From: DATMER01 sp036266195
GTDB lineage: Bacteria > Acidobacteriota > Thermoanaerobaculia > Multivoradales > UBA5704
NCBI GenBank assembly: GCA_036266195.1
Contig: DATANP010000358.1
Span: 1 to 10,849, forward strand
Direction of reading: 5' to 3'
DNA: 10,849 nt
Part shown: piece by piece, positions 5,212 through 10,849 of the stretch
Position numbering within the stretch: the first letter of the stretch is position 1
Layout: every line of letters begins with the position of its first letter
Made by a program: the position numbers and the translations under genes
Notes under the pieces: generated by a model
Database searches by the model: none
Seen by the model: the letters and a program-made list of their open reading frames with translations, nothing else
What the model was told of the DNA's origin: nothing

Positions 5212-5667
5212 ATGGCTGGCTCGTCCTCGGCGGCGGCCCGGGTGCCGTTCGGCAGGCTCGGCGACGCCGCGCTCCTCAAGCGCTTCGCGACAGCGTTCGG
5301 GCTGTCCGCGCGTCCGGTGATCGCCGGGCGGGAGGTCTTCGATCCTCTCTATGCCCGCCTGCCCGGACGATTCCCTCCCCTCTTCGAGCAGCTCGTCACC
5401 GGCTACACCTGGGAGGCGGAGGTCGATCTGGGGTCTCTGCGGCTGCTTCCCAACCCGCCGGGCGTTACGCTCGCGGGCCTGGAGGAGGCGCTGTTCCGGC
5501 TTCCGGTCCAGCCGGCCGGGTGCATCCCGTTCGCCCTTGGCCCGGACGGCGCGCCGGTCTGCTTCGATACCGAGCGCCGGCGCAATGACAAGGACTGCCC
5601 GGTCGTCCACGATGGAATGGAGATCTCGCCGAGCTTCAAGGCGCTGATGGAACGACTCGCCGATTGA
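5212..5667 (+). CDS. SMI1/KNR4 (SUKH) family protein
   Basis: A 151-residue cytoplasmic protein of the SUKH superfamily. Members are often immunity proteins against polymorphic toxins, although many bacterial copies stand alone with unknown roles. The features I recognise are LPGRFPPLFEQLVTGY (about 50-65), DLGSLRLLPNPPG, the IPFALGPDGAPVCFDTE strand region, and the ending DCPVVHD...PSFKALMERL. The ATG at 5212 has GGAGAGG seven to eight bases upstream. The frame is open much further upstream, but that region includes the toxin gene on the other strand and palindromes, so the longer version is unlikely. No toxin with a C-terminal effector domain is encoded next to it, so an immunity role is not supported by context. 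Its stop overlaps a possible TTG start of the next gene. Confidence 0.7.
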   Translation: MAGSSSAAARVPFGRLGDAALLKRFATAFGLSARPVIAGREVFDPLYARLPGRFPPLFEQLVTGYTWEAEVDLGSLRLLPNPPGVTLAGLEEALFRLPVQPAGCIPFALGPDGAPVCFDTERRRNDKDCPVVHDGMEISPSFKALMERLAD

Positions 5668-5675
5668 CGCACCCG

Positions 5676-6920
5676 ATGGCCACGCAGTCGTTCCCAATTC
5701 GCAAGAAGATCGCCTTCTCCCTGGTCCTGCTCGCCGGCCTCTGGCTCGCGCTGGAGGCGGCCTGCCTCGGCGGCCTGTGGGCTCTCAAGCGTTACAAGTA
5801 TCTGGAGTATCAGCCCGCCCTGCTGGCGGACCTCAAGGTCCTGCTCAAGTCGAGCCTCCAGTTGCAGCTCTCCACCCCAGCCACGTATCTGATGTTCGAT
5901 CCCGACCTCGGGTGGACGATCCGGCCGAACAGCAACAAGACCCAGTACCGGTCGAACAGCCAGGGGCTGCGCGCCACCCGCGAGTACAGCCTGGAGCCGC
6001 CGCCGGGCAAAGTGCGGATCGAGGCGTTCGGCGACTCGTTCACCCACGCCAGCAACGTCCCGACCGGGTTCACCTGGGAGGAGCGGCTGGAGGGGTTCGA
6101 CCCCGGACTGGAGGTGATGAACTTCGGCATCCCCGGCGCCGAGATCAGCCAGGGGCTCCTCCGCTACCGCCGCGAAGGGGTCCGGTACCACCCCGGGGTG
6201 GTGTTGATCGGCTTCATGTCCGAGAACGTCAACCGGATGGTCAACGCGTTCCGGCCGTTTTACTTCCCCCGTGGCAGCATCCCGTTCAGCAAGCCGCGGT
6301 TCGAGGTGCGGGGGGACCGCCTGGTCCTGGTCCCGAACCTGATACGCAGCCTCGACGACTACCGCAGCCTGCTGCGCGATCCCGACCCATGGCTACCCCG
6401 CCTCGGCGAGCACGATTATTTCTATCACCGGAACGTACGGCGGAGCCGCTGCGACTTCCTGCCGTCGGTGCGCTTCGCCCGGATCATGGAGGACCAGTAT
6501 TTCCATGAGCCGATCTTCGGATCGGACGGCCTCTACAACCCCCGGTCCGAAGCCTATGCGGTCACGTTCCGGGTGCTCGACGAGTTCTATCGCGAGGCGC
6601 TCGCCAACGGCTCGATCCCGCTGCTGGTCCTGTATCCGGACCGCGAGGACATCCTCCGGCGCCATGCCGGCCGGAAGATGAGCTATCAGCCCCTGCTCGA
6701 CGAGCTGCGGCACCGGGGATATCGCGTGGTGGACCTGGGAGACGGTTTCGAGCGCTACGATCCCGAGGCGAAGATGACCCGCAAGCACTTCATCCACTAT
6801 CCGAGGCAAGGCAACCGGATGGCGGCGCGCTGGCTGCACGAGGAGATGGCGCGCGAGGGGCTCATCCACCCACGGGGGGTGCGAGCGGCTCTGGCGGCGA
6901 CGCGGGCTCCGGCGCTGTAG
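5676..6920 (+). CDS. Membrane-anchored SGNH/GDSL hydrolase family protein
   Basis: A 414-residue esterase-like enzyme probably held in the inner membrane with its catalytic domain in the periplasm. One hydrophobic segment lies near the N-terminus (about 15-37) behind basic residues (IRKK). Block I is EAFGDSFTHASNV, with the nucleophile Ser near residue 122. Block II is NFGIPGAEISQG, an Asn-bearing FMSENVNR segment follows, and the C-terminal block RKHFIHYPRQGN supplies the candidate catalytic His. The usual Asp three residues before this His is not obvious. SGNH proteins of this shape often modify or deacetylate exopolysaccharide; substrate here is unknown. An in-frame TTG at 5664 would overlap the SUKH stop by four bases; the ATG at 5676 is chosen. 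No strong ribosome binding site is seen. The 3' end overlaps the opposite-strand membrane gene by 59 bp. Confidence 0.8.
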   Translation: MATQSFPIRKKIAFSLVLLAGLWLALEAACLGGLWALKRYKYLEYQPALLADLKVLLKSSLQLQLSTPATYLMFDPDLGWTIRPNSNKTQYRSNSQGLRATREYSLEPPPGKVRIEAFGDSFTHASNVPTGFTWEERLEGFDPGLEVMNFGIPGAEISQGLLRYRREGVRYHPGVVLIGFMSENVNRMVNAFRPFYFPRGSIPFSKPRFEVRGDRLVLVPNLIRSLDDYRSLLRDPDPWLPRLGEHDYFYHRNVRRSRCDFLPSVRFARIMEDQYFHEPIFGSDGLYNPRSEAYAVTFRVLDEFYREALANGSIPLLVLYPDREDILRRHAGRKMSYQPLLDELRHRGYRVVDLGDGFERYDPEAKMTRKHFIHYPRQGNRMAARWLHEEMAREGLIHPRGVRAALAATRAPAL

Positions 6921-7818
6921 AGCGGCGCCAGCGGCCACGGGCGAGGATCGCCAGCGCCACCACGAACATCGGGGCGCCGTGATGGACGTAGGCTCCAACC
7001 ATCAGAAACGCCGCCCAGGATAGAGCCATCTCGAGAGGGCCGATCCACTCCGCGAGCACCGCGGCGGAGTAGACGTTGGTGATCGGATCGAACAGGTGCA
7101 GGAGCGCCCAGGAGTCGCGCCGCTCCTTGAGCCAGATGCCCGCGGCGAGCACGACCGGAGTGACGATCCAGAGGGCGGCCGTCCGGGCTGCGTCCGGCAC
7201 GAAGCGATAGAGGTTCGAGTCGTGCTCGGAGTAATCGGTGACCGTGGGCTCCGCGGCCCGCCACTCGGCGAGCCAGTTCGGCCGCAGCCAGAAGCAGAGC
7301 AGGAGCATGGCGAGCGCCGCCGCGATCCCGAGGGCCAGGCGCCGCCAGCTCGCGTGGCGGAGGAACCAGGGGATGGTCACGAACGCGATCTGGGGCTTGG
7401 CGAGGAGGAGCGGAAAGGCGAGCGGCCCGAGGACCGCGGCGGCCAGGGCCAGGGGCAGATCCACCTGGCCGACGAAGAAGGTGAAGAGCACGGGAAAGGA
7501 CAGTAGCGCCCATCCGGCCGTCCGTCGCGCGGCCTTCAGGAGCAGGCCGAGGGTTGCCAGGACGTAGATGAACCAGGCTGAAAGCCTGGGCAGCAGGGCG
7601 ATCGGTGCGAACAGGACCGCGAGCGGCAGCGGGCTGACGAACCCGCGGACCCGGTAGGGCGACTTTCCAGCCAGAAGCCGCCGGCCGGCCTTCCAGAAGA
7701 TCTCGAAGTCGTACAGGGGATAGACGTGCCGGTCGCTCTTGAAGGTGGTGAGGACGAGGAGCGTGACCACTGCGGCGGCCAGCGCCATCCCGAGCCATTC
7801 GAGACGCCGCGCCTTCAT
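6862..7818 (-). CDS. Membrane glycosyltransferase-like protein (DUF2029/GT87 type)
   Basis: A 318-residue, multi-pass inner-membrane protein resembling the GT87/DUF2029 family, which transfers sugars from polyprenyl-phosphate donors on the periplasmic side. After the first membrane segment (about 9-26) it has YPLYDFEIFWKAGRRLLAG followed by KSPY. This is the conserved first loop of the family, with its acidic Asp. Many further hydrophobic helices follow (roughly seven to nine). The C-terminus is Pro/Ala-rich (APEPASPPEPLAPP). The ATG at 7818 shares bases with the upstream gene's stop (TGATG), so translation is probably coupled. An in-frame GTG directly precedes it. Its 3' end runs 59 bp into the convergent SGNH gene. 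At 318 residues it is somewhat short for the family. The donor and acceptor cannot be told. Confidence 0.75.
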   Translation of the reverse strand: MKARRLEWLGMALAAAVVTLLVLTTFKSDRHVYPLYDFEIFWKAGRRLLAGKSPYRVRGFVSPLPLAVLFAPIALLPRLSAWFIYVLATLGLLLKAARRTAGWALLSFPVLFTFFVGQVDLPLALAAAVLGPLAFPLLLAKPQIAFVTIPWFLRHASWRRLALGIAAALAMLLLCFWLRPNWLAEWRAAEPTVTDYSEHDSNLYRFVPDAARTAALWIVTPVVLAAGIWLKERRDSWALLHLFDPITNVYSAAVLAEWIGPLEMALSWAAFLMVGAYVHHGAPMFVVALAILARGRWRRSTAPEPASPPEPLAPPVGG

Positions 7819-8471
7819 CACCCGGCAGAGACCCCGGCCACCTCCACCGCGGCCACCGGCGCCTTGGACAGCAACTCGTCGAAACGGACACGGGCATCGG
7901 CGGGATCGACCACGCCTTGCGGCAGGTAGGCCACGATCCAGACCCGCTCCGTCCCGTCCCCGACCCGCACGCGCTCGCTGTCGGTGATCGGGGTGCTGAA
8001 CGGGCCCTGTCCGTCTGACATGAGCGGCTTGCCTTCGAGGTTGAACGGTCCGCGCAGGGACTGGACGGTCTCGCCCGGGCGGCCGGCGCGTAGGGTGACC
8101 GGCGGCGCGAAGGTGCCGTCGGCCGAGGCGCAGCAGGGCACCGCCAGCTCGACGGACAGGCAGTTGTTGAGGTCCACGAACGGGTGGATGACCGGCAGGT
8201 CCTCTCCCTTGACCAGCCGCCGGATCAGCGCCTCGGACGACGGGCGGTAGCGGGTGGGGTCGGTGCCCGCGGCGCGGAAAAGCTTGCGCACCGCGGCCAC
8301 GGTGGGATGGGTCGAGAGGCCCTCGCCTTCGAAGTTGGCCCGGGCCACCCCGGTCACCTCTCGGCGAAGAGCGGCGAGCGCCTCGTCATGGCCGGGGCGG
8401 AGCTGAAGGCGGAACCACAGCAACTCCCAGCCGGGAAGCTCGTGGCGAACTTCGAAGGGAACCGGATCCAT
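7818..8471 (-). CDS. B3/B4 (PheT-like tRNA-binding) domain protein
   Basis: A 217-residue protein built almost wholly of the B3/B4 domain found in the beta subunit of phenylalanyl-tRNA synthetase. Stand-alone members are thought to act on mischarged tRNA or related substrates, but few are characterised. Recognisable features are THPTVAAVRKLFRAAGTDPT followed by RYRPSSEALIRRL, then HPFVDLNNCLSVELAVP, and LMSDGQGPFSTPITDSERV towards the C-terminus. The ATG at 8471 is chosen because AGGAG lies eight bases upstream. A GTG at 8489 is also in frame and would overlap the gspB stop. It sits between gspB and the glycosyltransferase gene in an operon of envelope genes, an unexpected partner for a tRNA-related domain. 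Confidence 0.75.
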   Translation of the reverse strand: MDPVPFEVRHELPGWELLWFRLQLRPGHDEALAALRREVTGVARANFEGEGLSTHPTVAAVRKLFRAAGTDPTRYRPSSEALIRRLVKGEDLPVIHPFVDLNNCLSVELAVPCCASADGTFAPPVTLRAGRPGETVQSLRGPFNLEGKPLMSDGQGPFSTPITDSERVRVGDGTERVWIVAYLPQGVVDPADARVRFDELLSKAPVAAVEVAGVSAG

Positions 8472-8485
8472 GCGCGAGGCTCCTG

Positions 8486-9223
8486 TCACTTGAGGCTCAC
8501 CCGCACGGTCATCCCGTTGCCCTGCAGCTCGACCATGCCGGCCTGGATGTCGGTGACGAGGAAGCCCTGGTAGCTCTCGCCTTCGCTCAGGACGCGGTCG
8601 TTGATGAGCGCCACGGGCTTGGCGGAGGAGAAGGCGATGCCGTTCAGCCGCAGGGAGCCGCCGTCGGGCAGCGGGACCTCGCGGACGTAGGTGCGGATCT
8701 CCGGCGCCGGGGCCGGAGCGGCAGGGGTCGGCTCCGGCGCCGGGGTCGGGACCGGTGTCTCGGCGGCCGGAGGGGCGTCGGCCACCGGCGGAGGGTTGAC
8801 CGGCTCCGCCGCCGCGACAGGCACCTCCTGGCGGGGCGGCTCCTCGGGCCGGCGCTCGGGCGTCGGAGTCGGAGCCGGCTTCTCCGGAGTTGGAGTGGGC
8901 TTCGGGGTCTCCTCCACCACAACTGACGGGCGGGGCGTCTCCACGGGTGGCGGAGCTGTTTCGATGGGCGCCGAGGGTGCAGCGGCAACGGCCGTCTTCT
9001 CCTCGCCACGGTCCCGGCCCAGCATCATGCCGATCACGATCCCGGCCACGATGCAGGCGGCCACGATGGCGCCGACCAGGACAGGGCTGACGGAAGGGGA
9101 GCGCTTCCGCGAGGCCATGGGCGGCAGGACCGGCACCTGACGGTATTGCTCGTCGCGGCGGGCGGCGTCCTGGCGGGCGGCCTCCTGCCGGGCCCGCCTC
9201 AGCGCCTCGTCGATCAGGCTCAT
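8486..9223 (-). CDS. gspB: GspB-like general secretion pathway protein
   Basis: GspB works with the ATPase GspA to place the type II secretin in the outer membrane and peptidoglycan. The 245-residue product has a charged cytoplasmic N-terminus (MSLIDEALRRARQEAARQDA), one membrane helix (about 48-69) and a long Pro/Ala/Glu-rich periplasmic linker (about 80-175) able to span the envelope, much like TonB. It ends in a GspB-type domain (LRLNGIAFSSAKPVALINDR then VLSEGESYQG, about 191-245). The ATG overlaps the gspA stop as ATGA, implying coupling. Cluster context matches the known gspAB pairing. No other type II secretion genes are visible in the window. Confidence 0.85.
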   Translation of the reverse strand: MSLIDEALRRARQEAARQDAARRDEQYRQVPVLPPMASRKRSPSVSPVLVGAIVAACIVAGIVIGMMLGRDRGEEKTAVAAAPSAPIETAPPPVETPRPSVVVEETPKPTPTPEKPAPTPTPERRPEEPPRQEVPVAAAEPVNPPPVADAPPAAETPVPTPAPEPTPAAPAPAPEIRTYVREVPLPDGGSLRLNGIAFSSAKPVALINDRVLSEGESYQGFLVTDIQAGMVELQGNGMTVRVSLK

Positions 9224-10029
9224 GAAAAGTCCCCTTCCAGCTCGCGGATGGCGCGCCGCACGTGCCGCCAGGTCAGATGGTCGTCTCCGGTCACGTAGCC
9301 GCAGAGCAGCGCCTTGTCGCAGACCGCGTTGACGAGCCGCGGCACCCCGCCCGAGTAGCGATGGATGCCGCCGAGCGCCCAGCGGCTGAAGCTCGGGTTG
9401 CCGTTCGCACCCGCCACCTGCAGGCGGTGCTGGATGTACTGCTCCATCTCCTGGCGGGAGAGCGGCTCCAGATGGTAGCGCACCGTGATCCGCTGCCGGA
9501 GCTGGCGCAGGCGGGGGTCGTTCAGCTTGTCGCGCAGCTCGGGCTGGCCGAGGAGGACGATCTGGAGGAGCTTGCGCTGATAGGTCTCGAGATTCGAGAG
9601 GAGGCGGATCTGCTCCAGGAGGTCGAAGTCGAGGTCCTGGGCCTCGTCGATGAGGAGGACGACGTCGTTGCCCTCGGCGAGCTGGTCCAGGAGGTACTGG
9701 TTGAGTCGCTGGAGGCTGGTTACCCGGTCGTCGGACGGTTCGAGCCCCAGCTCGATCAGGATCGAGCGCAGGAGCTGGTCGCCGGTCAGGCACGGGTTCA
9801 GGATCAGGGCCGTCCGGTACTGCGGACCGAGCTGTTCGAGGAGGGCGCGGCAGACCGTGGTCTTGCCGGCTCCGACCTCGCCGGTGAGCTGGATGAAGCC
9901 CTTCCTCTCCCGCAGCCCGAACAGAATGTGGTTGTACGCCTCGCGATGGCGGTCGCTGAAGAAGAGGAAACGCGGGTCCGGGGTGATGTTGAACGGCGCT
10001 TCCCGGAAGCCATAGAACTCGTTATACAT
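9220..10029 (-). CDS. gspA: GspA/ExeA-like AAA ATPase
   Basis: A 269-residue AAA-type ATPase, probably powering or signalling secretin assembly with GspB. It starts MYNEFYGFREAPFNITPDPR, typical for ExeA. It carries Walker A GEVGAGKTT (about 51-58), Walker B VVLLIDEAQ (123-131), a sensor-1 region LQIVLLGQPEL (155-165), an arginine-rich QLRQRI (177-181) and sensor-2 GVPR (228-231). The C-terminal membrane helix and peptidoglycan-binding domain of Aeromonas ExeA are absent. The protein therefore ends after the ATPase module, and GspB must supply envelope contact. Related ATPases also occur in XrtA/PEP-CTERM exosortase loci; the GspB neighbour favours GspA. Start ATG at 10029 has only CAGG next to it, six bases after the stop of the upstream gene. 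Confidence 0.85.
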   Translation of the reverse strand: MYNEFYGFREAPFNITPDPRFLFFSDRHREAYNHILFGLRERKGFIQLTGEVGAGKTTVCRALLEQLGPQYRTALILNPCLTGDQLLRSILIELGLEPSDDRVTSLQRLNQYLLDQLAEGNDVVLLIDEAQDLDFDLLEQIRLLSNLETYQRKLLQIVLLGQPELRDKLNDPRLRQLRQRITVRYHLEPLSRQEMEQYIQHRLQVAGANGNPSFSRWALGGIHRYSGGVPRLVNAVCDKALLCGYVTGDDHLTWRHVRRAIRELEGDFS

Positions 10030-10034
10030 CCTGG

Positions 10035-10849
10035 CTAGTCTAGCTGATTGACCCCGTGCCCCCTCTCCCCGGCCCTCTCCCCCGTTCCGGGGGAGAGGGA
10101 GAAAGCTTTTCCTTTCCTCCTGTATACGTGCGCGGGACCGTTTTCGGCCACGAGCTTGAGCTGCCGGTCGAGCACCCGGCTCATCCTTGCCCCGGGCGGC
10201 ATCCTCCAGGTGAAGACGTAGTCGGTCCTGCTCTTGTATGCCCGCAGGTTCACCTGGTCGGTGTGCGCTTCCAGGGCGTAAATGTCCGACAGCCCCGTCT
10301 CCGGCCGAAAGCGGATCGGGAAGTGGCCGGTCATGGCCTCGTAGTTCCCCCAGTCCACGAGCCCCTTCTCCACGTCCACATAGGAGAAGGCATGGGTGAG
10401 CACGTCCACGGACAGAGCCGTGGCTGTCCTCTTATAGAGGAGGGGCAGGACGCGGCTGTCCGGCTCGATCGGCGCCGCCGCGGCCACGAATTCCCGGATC
10501 TCCGGCTGGAGCAGGCGGTACCAATGGACCAGCATCCCGATCTGGAACAGGGTGAGGACCGCAACCGTGCCGGCCACGGCCGCGCGCCCGCGGTCGCCCA
10601 ACCTCGGCGCGAGGCCCGGGATCAGGAGGAGCCAGGGGTAGAGGCCGAGGCGGTTCTTGAGCAGGATGCCGCCCGCCATGCCTTCCGGGCTCACGAAGTA
10701 GAGGACCACGGCGAGCAGGGCGGCCAGGAGGAAGCCGTCCTCTTCGCGCCAGCCTTCCTTGCGCCTGCCCGCCAGGGTGAGGGCCGTCAGGGCCAGGAAG
10801 ATCACGACCATGGCGATCCCGATCCCGGCCTGCGCCAGGCCGAACCGGT
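10035..10849 (-). CDS. Multi-pass membrane protein, glycosyltransferase-like, C-terminal part
   Basis: The frame is open to the right edge (RFGLAQAGIGIAMVVIFLAL at the edge), so the N-terminal part lies outside. About 271 residues remain. Membrane segments appear near the edge, at EDGFLLAALLAVVLYFVSPE, at LGLYPWLLLIPGLAPRL and at AAVAGTVAVLTLFQIGMLVH. A soluble C-terminal domain follows, with VDWGNYEAMTGHFPIRFRPE and VFTWRMPPG. The arrangement resembles ArnT/PMT-like glycosyltransferases or their helper proteins in envelope clusters, but without the N-terminal catalytic loop this is not certain. The final 22 residues (SLSPGTGERAGERG and on) are encoded by a REP-like palindrome, so the original stop was probably further upstream. 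It precedes gspA by five bases. Confidence 0.6.
   Translation of the reverse strand, partial: RFGLAQAGIGIAMVVIFLALTALTLAGRRKEGWREEDGFLLAALLAVVLYFVSPEGMAGGILLKNRLGLYPWLLLIPGLAPRLGDRGRAAVAGTVAVLTLFQIGMLVHWYRLLQPEIREFVAAAAPIEPDSRVLPLLYKRTATALSVDVLTHAFSYVDVEKGLVDWGNYEAMTGHFPIRFRPETGLSDIYALEAHTDQVNLRAYKSRTDYVFTWRMPPGARMSRVLDRQLKLVAENGPAHVYRRKGKAFSLSPGTGERAGERGHGVNQLD
10060..10100. repeat. REP-like GC-rich palindromic repeat in the 3' end of a gene
   Basis: CCCTCTCCCCC (10073-10083) pairs perfectly with GGGGGAGAGGG (10089-10099) around GTTCC. It is preceded by a second CCCTCTCCCC (10061-10070). Elements of this look are common dispersed intergenic repeats in many high-GC genomes. Here it lies inside the coding frame of the membrane protein rather than between genes. 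Confidence 0.65.

Noticed and set aside
5403..6191. Long minus-strand frame opposite the SUKH and SGNH genes
   Set aside because: Overlaps two better-supported genes and shows no domain motifs.
9262..10038. 258-residue plus-strand frame opposite gspA
   Set aside because: Antisense to a complete AAA ATPase with Walker motifs; composition is a mirror effect of codon bias.

Overview
The window looks like a chromosomal segment of a GC-rich, Gram-negative, probably uncultured bacterium. GspA/GspB-type secretion genes and a cell-surface enzyme imply an outer membrane. The sequence alone does not fix the phylum; Acidobacteriota or Myxococcota-like lineages are plausible guesses.

Region A (1-3200) is accessory DNA. 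It opens with an IS1-family transposase cut by the left edge just before its expected catalytic glutamate. A compact divergent promoter region with TGTACA palindromes separates it from a 54-residue ribbon-helix-helix (RHH) protein whose mRNA looks leaderless. Downstream of the RHH gene is about 180 nt rich in stem-loops, ending in a good Rho-independent terminator: a candidate structured RNA or long structured 3' UTR. A convergent, more AT-rich orphan gene with an AT-hook-like start follows. Next is a tight three-gene minus-strand operon (3061 down to 1933) of unrecognised small proteins, closed by its own terminator. At least one of the three has an RHH-like N-terminus.

Region B (3062-3449) is a non-coding divergent intergenic region. 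It carries an array of 19-bp mini-palindromes laid out on a near-perfect 21-bp grid, with compensatory changes in the arms. This array and the stem-loop RNA are the two most unusual things in the window.

Region C (3450-6920) has NudC (NAD(H)/NAD-RNA pyrophosphatase), a convergent HigBA-like toxin-antitoxin pair with a palindromic operator, a large interrupted inverted repeat, a SUKH (SMI1/KNR4) family protein, and a membrane-anchored SGNH/GDSL hydrolase.

Region D (6862-10849) is a minus-strand cluster. In order of transcription it holds a truncated multi-pass membrane protein resembling glycosyltransferases, GspA-like AAA ATPase, GspB-like protein, a B3/B4-domain protein, and a DUF2029/GT87-like membrane glycosyltransferase. 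Most junctions overlap or are very tight (ATGA, TGATG), indicating one operon. It converges on the SGNH hydrolase gene with a 59-bp antisense overlap. The cluster suggests cell-envelope polysaccharide or secretion functions.
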